Of a DNA stretch of 60,000 bases, positions 22,278 to 32,553 are shown piece by piece. The DNA comes from Antedon mediterranea. Lineage: Eukaryota; Echinodermata; Crinoidea; Comatulida; Antedonidae. The stretch spans positions 39,607,795 to 39,667,794 of the forward strand of contig NC_092670.1 of NCBI RefSeq assembly GCF_964355755.1. The letters are read 5' to 3'. Positions within the stretch are counted from its first letter, which is position 1. The number at the start of each line of letters is the position of its first letter. Under the pieces are notes generated by a model. It was not told where the DNA came from. It made no database searches and saw nothing but the letters and a program-made list of their open reading frames with translations. A program made the translations under genes and the position numbers.

Positions 22278-22902
22278 TATACGAAATGACAGCTTCCAAT
22301 GTCATATCTTGGTTGCGCTCCCCAAGTAGGTCAAGCTGAATCTCCTGATCTGCCAGGCCACGTACCAAAACATCTTTCACCATCTCATCCGAATAATAGA
22401 TATCGGTCTGGCAGTTCGTACACTTTACAGTGGATTTGCAAACAGACGACTGTCCACGAACACGTGCAGCAAACGACCGTATAATCTCATCTCGATCTTG
22501 ACTCATGTCTTGGAGAGTTACACGGCCAACCATGCGATTCTCCTCTCTAACAGCCAACTTTCTCATTCCAGCGAGGATATCTGCTTCGGGCTTTGTAGTT
22601 AATACACCTGTGGTTGATCGGATCAGGTCCTTCCTTAGCTGATCATCGCAGCATTCCAGCAGCTGGACGTTTCTTTCCTTTCCAGTGATTTTGGTAGCTT
22701 CAGCATACTCATTCCACCTTGACAGGAAGTAGTCCCACTCCTCGCTGGTGCCTGCTGATGATATCGATGGCCGTTTAACCCGTTCAACCTTAGTCTGGTT
22801 CGAAGCAGAGTGTGAGCTGGCATGTGCAGTGAGCAGTGCAGCAACTATGGCATCTCCTAGGCCTAGTCTAAATAGGCCCCTGTCAAATGTGTTGTGGGTC
22901 AC
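22135..22902 (-). pseudogene. gypsy gag
   Basis: About 255 codons with a retrotransposon gag core: EEWDYFLSRWNEYAEATKI, LLECCDDQLRKDL and DEIIRSFAARVRGQ. A Cys pair (CTNC) appears near residue 160. The usual C-terminal CCHC knuckle is not in frame, and the frame then degrades into a Ser/Gln-rich tail. Upstream LTR and primer-binding site are not recognised. Confidence 0.8.
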
Positions 22903-23834
22903 TACTCCCCTACTACTAGGGTAGTATTACTAGGCCTACCCGGTGTAGCTGTGGCTAGTAGTAGGCCTAGTTTTAGTGAGTAGAGAGAATAGTTTAACTG
23001 GTCGTGGATGTAAGGGATTTTTATATTTTACAATACAATTACAAGTCACATACAAACAATAAATGTTGATGAGATTCAATTCCAGGCCTAATTCTACTAC
23101 TGGCTAAGCTTGGAAGCCTAGTTAGTAAACTACAGTAGTACGTAGTAGTAGTAGGCTAGCCTAGTGAAACATTTATTAACCATGCAACAACAAATTTATT
23201 TACACTGTAGTAACATTATATTCACATTCCATGTACCAGTCCATATATATTCATAATACATAATGATACAATATAACTATTTTTGTTCAGGCCTAGGCCC
23301 TAGTAGTACTGGAAAACGAAGAAATGGTATGCTATTGTTAGAAATGTGAAAAACAATTGGTGTTTGGTAAGTCATTTTTTCTATTAAAAAACACTTTATT
23401 GTTTTACAGCACACATTAAATTTAAGTATACTAATATATAAAACCATAACCAATTCTGTCCTTTTTTTTAAATGGCTATTTAATTGCAAAAATGAAAAAT
23501 ATTGATTTTAATAATAATCAACAAATTGAATTGAAATTTATCAAGACATTTTTTGTCTTACATCATACAGTACGGCAAACTATAAAATTGAAAATTTGGA
23601 ATAAAATACTGTAGTATAATTTGTTTTTAAATGGTTTTTTTTAAATTGTTCTTCACATTTGGGTTTTGAAACTGAACTTGTGAAAGAGGAAGTAAAATTG
23701 AATCCAACAGTACCAAGTATGATGAGCGTGTATACCAGATCATCAAATTAAAGCCCTGAGGTAAATTTTATTTTCTTGTTTAATCACATATGTATGTACA
23801 ATATTTTACACATCCCCATGTTTTCATTCTTTAT
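22903..23834. other. spacer between gypsy gag and the RAG1-like gene's last exon
   Basis: Rich in TAG/CTA trinucleotides and AGGCCT palindromes. A 70-codon minus-strand frame (23277-23489) shows no domain. It may contain the gypsy 5' leader and the 3' untranslated region of the RAG1-like gene. Confidence 0.4.
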
Positions 23835-24514
23835 TCAGTCTTCTGATTTTCTGGATTTCTTGATTGGTATTTGTACCTGCTGTATTTCTGGAGAGGTAAA
23901 TGTCAGATGGGATTTCATTATAGACATTAGCTGATCAAGATTATTTCTTATACAATGAACTGCCCTTTTCCGTCTGTTGAACTCTGAGTGGATTAATTCT
24001 CCACCTTGTTCTGCAAGTAGGCCGATGCCCACCTTCCATCGACGCATAAATGGTACAGAGTGATGCTCCAACATGGGGAGTTTCGGCTGTACCACACACC
24101 GGGGGAAATCTTTCTGTATTCTACAGAGAATGACTTTATTGCATGTTCTATATTGAAGAAATTAAAAATTATTAAGAGTTATTCTTATGTATATCTACTG
24201 TTATTCTTGATGGTTGCAATACCCCTTTTCATGCTTTTAAACATGATTTTGCACAAAAATCTCATTGTATAATGCACTACTGTATTATTTTTTATTTTGG
24301 ACTTACCATATGCATCAATTTCAGGATCATCAATGAATCGTGTATGGTTGATGCATGCATGAACTTGACTAAACAGTTTAAATGGTGGCGTAAATGACTG
24401 TCTTATCTTCGACAGTTTTGTCGCTAGAATGGTTGTGTGTTTGTCTTTGCAATGATGCATCTGTTGCTTCAATACAATTTCCAATCCATCCATTAACTTG
24501 TCTATAATGTTAAA
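23835..24514 (-). CDS. RAG1-like gene, last two exons
   Basis: Exon 24514-24307 starts after TTTTCTCAG and ends CATATG/GTAAGTCC; it encodes FNIIDKLMDGLEIVL...FKLFSQVHACIN. The last exon starts at an AG near 24110 or 24121 and stops at 23835. It encodes the conserved PKLPMLEHHSVPFMRRW, GLLAEQGGELIHSEFN and SHLTFTSPEI. Codon phase fits best with a start at 24109. No known enzyme motif is apparent. Confidence 0.6.
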
Positions 24515-24590
24515 CTGAGAAAAGAATGGTATTTTTGAGTGTTGGACAATTTGTGTGCAAGAGAGTTATTCATCTTTATGTCAATTTAAT

Positions 24591-26054
24591 TAGGTTATAT
24601 GCATGATATGCATATAACCTCTTGATTCTGTCAGAATCTTTATTTATTTCTTTATTTATTTATTTATTTATTTATTTATTCTTTCCTTAGCACTATTTGT
24701 CCGTTAATTATCTTGATATCAGTTTCATCTAACTAAGTAAATTTTTCAGAGTATATTCCTTATGGCCAGGAATCGATGTGGTTATGTTTTCACGGTGCGC
24801 AATCAAACATTACGCGGTCTACGCGCGATTTAACGAAATCACGTTTGTAATCATATCTTCACAAGCATGAATCACTTTTAAACAAAATTTGGTACTCATA
24901 AATTTCAGGTCATATTTCATCATATGGCAATACAATTACGTGCGTAGCGCATATAACGCATGCGTACGCGCGCTTAAAATGTTCAAAATTGTCAGAATTT
25001 ATTTTCGATGAAATTAGAGTACGTTTCAGGCAATTTTAAGCGTTTAAAAATTGCCATGAGTGCGCAGATTTTTGCACGCGCACTGCGCGTCAAACGTTAA
25101 TGCGCACTGTTTGTATCCGATTACTGTTGTATAACCTTTCTTTAATAATATCATCATATTTTATTCACTTTTCAACGCGAAACAGCGTTATACGAGCACG
25201 TCAAAAGTGACGGGCTACGCACGTGTAAGTTAACAAAATGGTGAAAATATGCTAAATTTTAAAATTAATATATATCGTTAGAATGCTCGGGAACACCTAT
25301 TTTTTATTTAATTTTCTTGAAGTGTATGTATCATATGTATGATTTATTATGAAATTAGAAGAACAAAAGTTGATTAAGTCATCATTAATGGCATATTAAA
25401 TTTAACAAAATTAATTTCGACAATCAAACAAATTATAACATTTTCTTAGGCCAAAATAACAAACTTAACGTTAACTTTCTTCCTTAAGAAGTTCATATAT
25501 TAAAGTTAAAAGTATATAGTTTGACAGTGCATCATTTTTTTTAATTTTTAAAGATGTCATCATAGTAAAACATTATAATTCATTGCGGTATGTAATAATC
25601 TATCTGCACCAAAGTGGTTACTGCATAGTAAATACACGGAGGAATCTTTCCATAACTTTTAGTCAGTTGTGTATGGCTCGGTGGTCTTTGCTCGCGTCTA
25701 TAGCATTCAAGTACCGAGATCGAGTCTCACCTTGGGAAACGAAACAAAATAAGTTTTTTTTTATTATCCGTATTGTTTGTTCAAATTTATTTCTTAGTGT
25801 ATAGATTATACACATGATTTATAATGAAATCTAGATAAAAATTAACTTATGTCTTTATTATTATGTAACAACAAATGTGGTTTATGACATTATACGCATA
25901 TGGATCTTTGATCGGATTGTGATACCGGCTATGGTGTTCGCGTTAGCAAGGTCCTATCATATATTATAAATAATTAAAGATTCTGAGAAAATCAATCAAT
26001 CAATATATCTTTTAAAAATCAATTATCTTTATTTAAATCAATGCATATAACCTA
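24591..26054. mobile_element. 1.46 kb terminal-inverted-repeat element, TAAT target duplication
   Basis: Begins TAGGTTATATGCAT and ends ATGCATATAACCTA (perfect 14 bp inverted ends), flanked by TAAT on both sides (24587-24590 and 26055-26058). It contains a (TTTA)n tract (24638-24680), a segment found inverted at 10060-10510, and a tRNA-like block at 25668-25730. No transposase is encoded. It sits in an intron of the RAG1-like gene. Confidence 0.75.
25668..25735 (+). repeat. tRNA-like SINE head, candidate
   Basis: TGGCTCGGTGG resembles an A box and GATCGAGTCTC, about 50 bases on, resembles a B box. No tRNA fold with a CCA-ready acceptor stem is evident. Probably the pol III head of a SINE. 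Confidence 0.4.
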
Positions 26055-26144
26055 TAATTCGTCATAGTGACGAATTAAATCTAGTTTGTAATTAGATATT
26101 CATAATTTCTTTAATTAAGAGACTTTGACCATTTTAGTACTTAC

Positions 26145-27018
26145 TTTGCATGCTCTATACACATGATTGCCAACAAAACTTTTCCTGTGATATTGTTGTC
26201 GGGGAATTTTGTTTGCTGTTAAAATGTTGTCCATTTCTGTACATAATGATCCGGTTGCATATTTGATTTCTTCATATATAGTAGATTGCTGAAACACAAA
26301 TACATATTTTGCTTTTAGTGATTATTTCTAATTGAATAGTTTAGTAAACTAAAAAATAAAATTAACTAACCAAGTCTTTAACACTTTGTTCTTTCAGATA
26401 TATTTTGTTGGTGATTTCAGAAATTTCGTTAGCATCATTGTGCTTCACTAGTGACAGAGAGAGTGTATTTCTCAGTTCATCAAGCTCCTCATTTACAGAA
26501 CTGATTTTTTGTGTACATGAACTTCGTTTTGATGCTGCTTGCAAAATTGTCTTCTCAAAGTCTGGCAGGTTACTACCTAATGATATTAAGTTAATTTATA
26601 GTGATCATGAATTGGAAATTTTTCTGGAAAAATGTCAACATTTTATTAGAAAAAAAAAGTTTTTACCAATCTGAATAGCAGCATCCTGTCTCATATTAAA
26701 TATGATGAGATCTAAGTTATGGACTTCTTTTTCAAGTTGATCATACATCTTCTTAAAGAGACCTAGCGAGATATGAAGTGCTGGAATTGATACCTAGAAA
26801 ATATTAATTTTGTAATACATGGAATTATATAATGGAGAATAAAGGTAATACATGTTAATGTTATGATACTAATAATTCTGAAATTACAATTTGGTGAAAT
26901 AAACATAACAAACAAAAAAAACATAAACAAAATGTACTCACCATTTGGCCCAATCAATCCATATAACCGGCAAAGGAAGTCATAATCCCCAAACACGAAC
27001 AATCTGATTTTGTGGGTT
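26145..27018 (-). CDS. RAG1-like gene, middle exons
   Basis: Four exons with good GT-AG sites: 27018-26942 (FVFGDYDFLCRLYGLIGPNG), 26793-26667 (IPALHISLGLFKKMYDQLEK), 26576-26371 (charged coiled-coil-like, ISSVNEELDELRNTL), 26288-26145 (MDNILTANKIPRQQYHR then SFVGNHVY). Phases agree between the last three but not between the first two, so at least one exon is missing or unrecognised in 26797-26940, which is AT-rich and shows no coding sequence. Confidence 0.6.
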
Positions 27019-27597
27019 CTGAAAAAAAATTACTTTTATATATTAGACACAAAATTAACTATCTGTCATGTAAATCATTGGCAAATTACATGATAGTAGT
27101 TTATTCTTCTTTATACAGTAGGGTTTAAAAAAATATAAATCATGGTTTGATGATTGCATTAACTTACTGTTGTGTTGTTGGGGAAGTCCACTGACATCCT
27201 TCCAACTCCATTATTTCATCTAATATAAGGTCTAGTCCCTTCTCGATATTGACTGTCAAGTCTGGAGCCTCAAAGACAAGTACAACCATTATGTTGTACA
27301 AAGCATTTGGTTTCTCCAAACAACAAAGTTGGAGCTCGAATTTCGTTGAATTCCCACCCTTGTCCCCACCAAATTAAAAAAAAATATCACCATCATGGTA
27401 GTGCAACGGTTGTTCTGACCTAAATAAATAATTGTATAAGTGAGAAATTTGGCATCTAAAATTGTATAAAGGTTACATAAAGATATAATACAGTACAATT
27501 GTTAACCATAATAGAATAATAATGAAATAAAGTTGAACTTACATGTCATACTGATTTAAGTAGTCGAACACCAACTGTTTTATGTTTGTCAACCTAA

Positions 27598-28252
27598 CAA
27601 CAGGGGGTATTGCTAAACCCTGCAAACCCCCGCAAACCTCCAAAAAAACATAGCAAACCCCATCGAACCAACATAAAAGTGATTGAATCATGTAGTGTAC
27701 AACGTATATCCATGTAAACAAAATATTACATTTTTACTGTTAACTAATTATTTTTGGGGTGAAACATCATTTTATTGGTCAAAAATGATTGTTAAACCCT
27801 GCAAACCTCCCAAAAAATATAGCAAACCCCACTGAACCAACATAAAAGTGATTGAATCATGTAGTGTACAACTCACTAGGTATATCCATGTAAAAAAAAT
27901 ATTAAATCTACTGTTAACTACTTATTTTTGGGGTAAAACATCATTTTTTGGTCAAAAATTATTGCTAATTTTTAACCAAAAAATGATGTTTTATCCCCCA
28001 AAAAGTAGTTAACAGTAGAAATTTTATAATTTATATACCCAGTGGGTCGTACACTACATTATTTAATCACTTTTATGTTGGTTCGGTGGGGTTTGCTATA
28101 GTTTTTTGGAGGTTTGCGGGGTTTAGCAATCATTTTTGACCAAAAAAATGATGTTTTACCCCAAAAATAAGTTGTTAACAGTAGAACTTTAATTTTTTTT
28201 AACATTAATATACACAGTGGGTTGTACACTACATGATTCAATCACTTTTGGC
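27598..28252. repeat. palindromic cluster of four ~180 bp units
   Basis: Two units run forward (about 27608-27785 and 27786-27965) and two run in reverse (about 27968-28135 and 28136-28252), centred near 27966. Shared blocks are TAGCAAACCCCA, GTGATTGAATCATGTAGTG and GGGGTAAAACATCA. It occupies an intron of the RAG1-like gene. The arms could form a long hairpin. Confidence 0.8.
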
Positions 28253-28360
28253 GTTACAACTCTGTTGATCCCCGTAACTTTAACGATCAACAATAAAAAA
28301 TGTCCGGAAATCATGATATTCTATCCCTCTATCCGCCAAAAACAGAATTTAAATCTTACC

Positions 28361-28569
28361 CGCCCTTGCGTTTTTAAAGACATTTGCCCATTTGTCACAT
28401 CTTTGTGTACCAGTTTATGAGTCAATTTTGTCAGTTCTGTAGGGTACACATTACTTGCAGCTGTAGTTTCTTCAATTTGATGCACAGCATTTTGAATAGT
28501 CATAAATTGCACAAACCAACAGTGGTGTTGGTAGTCTGGAAGGGGTGTCCATATTGGGAATAATGGCAT
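28361..28569 (-). CDS. RAG1-like gene, exon after the zinc fingers
   Basis: Frame contains YPTELTKLTHKLVHKDV and SLKTQG, ending at a donor (GGGCG/GGTAAGA). A short THxxxxK...LKTxG block follows the zinc fingers in N-RAG-type proteins (recollection). The join to the preceding exon is unclear because the frame changes around 28570-28605, where a 26-base segment shared with 54634-54659 lies. Confidence 0.45.
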
Positions 28570-28599
28570 ATGTAGAGTCTATACAGGTAGGGATCTCAC

Positions 28600-29276
28600 G
28601 AAATAGACGCCTGTTCTTTGTCGGTCTTGCAACTATGGTCTACTGTTCCCATTAAACATAACTCTTCCTTGCATATGCGACATGTAAGTGAAACAGAAGT
28701 TAATGAATGTTCTAAAATTGTTGGAATTTTGATCAGATTATCTTTATTAAAATTGAAGCCGCAAATAAAACATGGAATTGATGGTTTCAAAAGGGCATTA
28801 AATAATTTATTGACACAGAAGGTACAAAAGAAATGGGAACAGGGTGTCTGGATGCTATCAAGTGACAACAGGTTGTTGCAAATATTGCACTGATAGATTT
28901 CATCAACTTGGTTAAAAATTACAAACTGCCGACTGACTGCAGGAAGTGGAGTGATATCTTTCGAAAATATACCACTCTTGCTTCTTAGATTAGAAGGCTT
29001 CGGTCTTGGGCCTGGTCTTTGCTAATTTGTATACAAGTAACAGGTTACACAATGATTTTCGCTATGCGATTGAAACTGAAAAGGTGTCAAAATATGTCCC
29101 TTACAAAATTTGGAATGGCAGGTTGAACATAGTGCTTTGGGAAGATTAATATTTTCAACATCAAATGATTGTGGTGTGATTTTCATATTTTCTAAATTAT
29201 ATCTTTCATCATTACGTTTAATTTTTTTCCCACAACAGAAACATATTGACGACAGCGCCTTTCCGTGAAACTCCAT
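28600..29276 (-). pseudogene. RAG1-like N-terminal exon: Zn cluster, RING finger, ZnA-like motif
   Basis: ATG at 29276 follows a possible acceptor (TTTTGCAG). Residues SSICFCCGKKI...ALCSTCHSKF form a two-CxxC zinc cluster. HSENHCVTC matches the RAG1 HPHTPSCDIC element. Then comes a Pro/Lys linker and YQCNICNNLL...TPCSHFFCTFC...IPCFICGF, a C3HC4 RING. LTCRICKEEL...DHSC follows, in the place of RAG1 zinc finger A. This order is that of the vertebrate RAG1 N-terminal region, whose RING is an E3 ubiquitin ligase. A TAG codon (29024-29022) interrupts the frame between the first cluster and the RING, while both sides stay in the same frame. The exon runs to a possible donor GTGAGA near 28598. Confidence 0.7.
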
Positions 29277-29285
29277 GTTCTGCAA

Positions 29286-30428
29286 AACAAAAAAATGTTG
29301 ATATAGTCTTTGGCCTACAGTAATAGGCTATACAATGGTACATATTCAAAATGTATAGGCCTACCTCAGTATAATAAATATTACCAGCCTACTTGCAACA
29401 TACAAAATAATTTATAAACATATAGATAGATATATGAGAAAATTAACACTTTCAACTTTCGACAAGGTAGACTACAAAATAACTTGACAATCAATTCCTA
29501 GGCCTAGAGTTTAGGCCAGCATATTAGGTACGCTCGGCGCGGTCATCCCCGCGCCTCTAATTCGTGTGTAGCCAACCGTTACACAGTTCGTTCGGAAAGA
29601 GAGGTGTACATTCGGCCGATTTATTCAATTTTTTTACCGTCACCTTTTTACCTTTCCTAAACCTATTTATTTATATAATATTGATTTATCACATAGATTA
29701 GTAAATATAGTATTACTTAATAATTAAGATTGCAAACAAAATAAGTACAGATTCAAGGATAATTTTATTAACTTACGTTGTTTACAACTATGTGGCGCTG
29801 TTCATCGTTGTTATTGTTTTACTTCCGTATATAGGCCTAGCCTAGGCCTAGTCGTTGATTTATTAAAAAAAATACACTTTATAATAATTTATTTAATATT
29901 TCACCCTAAATCTTAGGTAGAATGATTATTTTATAATAACATGTATGAATACGCTAATCAAAATGTTTATATATGATGTTTACACTTCGACGATAAAAGT
30001 GTTATCATAATCGCCGATTTCGTTGACAATGTAAATAGAATTCAAGGCTCGCGCGGTTTCCGTAATCACTCTGTGAACGTCGTCTGCTACCACCCTCCTC
30101 CGTCTCTGAGGGCGCTTTCAGAAAAATTATGCATAGCGCGGGAACAGCTGTGGCCTAACTATAGCAAGTGGCGGTTTGGCATGAATGAGTATAAAGACTA
30201 AAGTAGGCCTAGCTAGGCATAACCTAACAAATTTATAAAAATCCTGGCTAGGTCTACTCAGTACTTACCTTCAGCCTCAGGTAGTCTTTTGACAAAATTA
30301 TAAATTATTATTTGGCTTTCAAGGACGCTGTCTGCTGGCTATAAAAACGTGAGAAATGCGCTAATCTCTCGACCACACAATCGATTGTTGTTGATCGATG
30401 ATGATCTGTCAACATACCACAAGAAACT
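29286..30428. other. upstream region of the RAG1-like gene, no gene seen
   Basis: Mixed composition with CG-containing stretches near 29520-29600 and 30040-30130, which could hold a promoter or noncoding first exon. No frame with a domain, and no RNA gene, was recognised. Confidence 0.35.
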
Positions 30429-30436
30429 GACAATTA

Positions 30437-31254
30437 CAGAGCCATATATAAAGAGTTACGACATTGAAAATTAGAAGCCATTTTTGTGTCAAAGAATTCG
30501 CACGCTGAGGGCGCGCGCGTCTCTTTTGTATAGCGTTTTCCTATAGTTCATGCATTATTTTTAGATTTTTTTGTCTATGAAATAACGCTTTATATTCCGT
30601 TTTTATTTTAGTAATTAATTTTATTAATGGTATTAATTTGGTAACATATATATATTGTGTCTATAATAACAAAAGAATAAATGCTAGGGCCTACATGCAA
30701 GTCAGGATACATCAAAGCATGAACCAATACAAAAACACACAAATTCACCCCTCTTTTTATACAGTATATGGCTCTCTGTGTGTTTTTGACACCGCAAACT
30801 TTCAGAGACTCGTTCATCATTTCATTTGTAATAATTTGCCTTTATTATTTTAATATTGTTCATACCCTATTCAATATATTAACAAATATATCCACGACAC
30901 TTTATTATTTTATTTAGTCATCAAAGCATGCATTATGAATTGAAAATATTACATAATTGTTATTAATGGGACGTAGTTATGGGATGTTTTGTTCCAAAAT
31001 CAATCAATCGAACGTTATAATGTACTAGAGCACGCGCGCGCAATATTCTTTGGCGCAAGTACTTCTGTACGCTGTGCACATCGATATTTCACCGTAAAAT
31101 GTGCAATTACATTTTTTTAAATATAAGAAAAAGTTTAAAGTATTTTGTTGCTCCTATACTTTACATGCATTAATGCAGACAAGTTTGACACATTTTGATC
31201 TGCATATCACGTGACTATAATCCAATGTCGTAACTCTTTATACATATGGCTCTG
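30437..31254. mobile_element. hAT-type non-autonomous element with perfect 8 bp target duplication
   Basis: Starts CAGAGCCATATATAAAGAG and ends as its near reverse complement (CTCTTTATACATATGGCTCTG-type end, last base 31254). The terminal inverted repeats extend about 30 bp to AGTTACGACATTG. The flanks are identical GACAATTA octamers (30429-30436 and 31255-31262), the hallmark of hAT transposition. The 818 bp interior has no transposase; frames on both strands at 30608-30853 overlap and carry no domain. Confidence 0.85.
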
Positions 31255-31262
31255 GACAATTA

Positions 31263-32232
31263 TATGCAACAACGCCCTCTAAAATTGCACTAACGAGATC
31301 AAAGATTTAAACACGCGTACCGCCATCACACCACCACCGCCCACTTTTACGTCACACGCGCTATGACTGTTACGGATGGGTGACTGCATAAAAAACATGA
31401 ACAATGAAGGTGAATCAAATCAGACTTTAAATAGGCCATTTTGCAGTTTTAATAAAGTTTAACAAAAGAATAATTATTTCACTTATAAAAAGACAAAAGA
31501 AACAATTAATTTTAAACAAAAACATTGTCTTTGACTGACAATTTAAGTAATTTTTACATTTTTACAGGTAAATAATTTTTTTTCCGATCCAATTTTTGGT
31601 AAAGTGAATAAGAATTATGTGACATTAAAATGGCATATAAAAAAAATTGAATAATAAAATTTAGGGGGGACATTATATCTTTAAAATCATGCATGTTATT
31701 TTGCACATCACTAAGCTTGGCTCTACGCACAGTAAAACAATATCAAACTTTAATTTCTTTCAATTTTGTTAAATTTTGTTTTCATTATTTGTTAAGAAAC
31801 TATTTTTATTTTAAATAACATTATATAATTACTGATAAATAAAATATTTTTACAATATACAACGTACATAATTAATAAATGGATTTAATACGTGCCTTCT
31901 AGGCAAAAAATAAACAGTATAGCCTAATACCTAATAAGTACTGTACGTAACTATTATATTAAACCTATGATTAAGTTAAGTTTATCTTATTGCACTCCAC
32001 CCTTACTTTTAATTTGTTTATGATACCAGGTACTACAAAATCAGTACCTTTTTATAATAAAGTATTACAAAATATAATACTATTTTATTTAATGCAGATT
32101 AACTTAAATAATGTATTTGTTAATTTCATCACCACCATTTTTAAATATGCAATTATTTGTTTGTTAAATTGAAACCACTAAACCATGTTTTGTTCAATCA
32201 CTATACGATAAATTATTTTTATTTTAAATTAA
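31263..32232. other. AT-rich spacer, no gene seen
   Basis: Very AT-rich. A 60-codon plus-strand frame (31990-32172) has no recognisable domain. It includes possible polyadenylation signals for the minus-strand GPCR gene, for example AATAAA near 32216 on the minus strand. Confidence 0.4.
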
Positions 32233-32537
32233 GGGCATGTGGCGCAGTGTGTTGGAAGTTGGATTACTGATCGTGAGATCGTGGTTCGAACTCTCGCCAC
32301 ATTGCTTGATCCTTAGGCAAGATCCTTTACTTACATTTGTGTCTCTCCACCCAGATATATAAAATGGATACCGTTACACCAAGACATAACTTTGCGCTGA
32401 TTTCTAGCTGCATTATGGGAGTATGTTTCCATACATGTTTGATAAAAAAAATGACCGGGGTAATAATGTGCAGCGGCGCAGTCAGAGCTTGCTTATATGC
32501 GCTATATAAGAATGAACTATTATTATTATTATTATAA
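32233..32537 (+). mobile_element. tRNA-derived SINE, full-length-like copy
   Basis: A tRNA-like head has an A box in GTGGCGCAGTGTG (32240) and a B box in GTGGTTCGAACTCTCGCC (32281). An unrelated body follows (TGACCGGGGTAATAATGTGC, GCGCTATATAAGAATGAAC), then an (ATT)n tail ending at 32537. A 5'-truncated copy lies at about 35975-36096. The tail ends 16 bp from the GPCR stop codon, so the SINE is antisense in the GPCR 3' untranslated region. Confidence 0.8.
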
Positions 32538-32553
32538 ATTAGAAAACAATCAA

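Larger units (their letters stand above)
18776..22902 (-). mobile_element. Ty3/gypsy retrotransposon (K02A2.6-like), degraded
   Basis: Minus-strand order is gag, protease, reverse transcriptase, RNase H, integrase, as in Ty3/gypsy elements. The coding line is broken by several frameshifts and by the nested element at 13812-18775; its last integrase codons lie at 13675-13811. LTRs were not recognised on either side. The copy cannot make an intact polyprotein. Confidence 0.9.
23835..29276 (-). pseudogene. N-RAG-TP-like gene (RAG1 N-terminal zinc fingers plus conserved C-terminal block), probably decaying
   Basis: Exons identified by frame and GT-AG sites, 5' to 3': 29276-28600, about 28569-28361, about 27390-27180, 27018-26942, 26793-26667, 26576-26371, 26288-26145, 24514-24307 and about 24109-23835. 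The first exon has the RAG1 N-terminal layout. Later exons read FVFGDYDFLCRLYGL, IPALHISLGLFKKM, YHRKSFVGNHVY, PKLPMLEHHSVPFMRRW and GLLAEQGGELIHSEFNRRKR. From memory these blocks occur together in invertebrate mobile genes of the N-RAG-TP kind, first described in Aplysia; no RAG1 DDE core is seen. Damage: in-frame TAG at 29024-29022, frame break near 28570-28605, a stop in a T9 run near 27375, and a phase mismatch between 26942 and 26793 that implies a lost exon. Inserted repeats fill two introns. Confidence 0.6.

Noticed and set aside
26405-26674. Plus-strand 89-codon frame
   Set aside because: It is the antisense of two minus-strand exons of the RAG1-like gene that have proper splice sites.
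23835-29276. A complete RAG1 or Transib transposase
   Set aside because: No DDE core motif or RAG1 C-terminal zinc-binding region was found in the exons; only the N-terminal region resembles RAG1.
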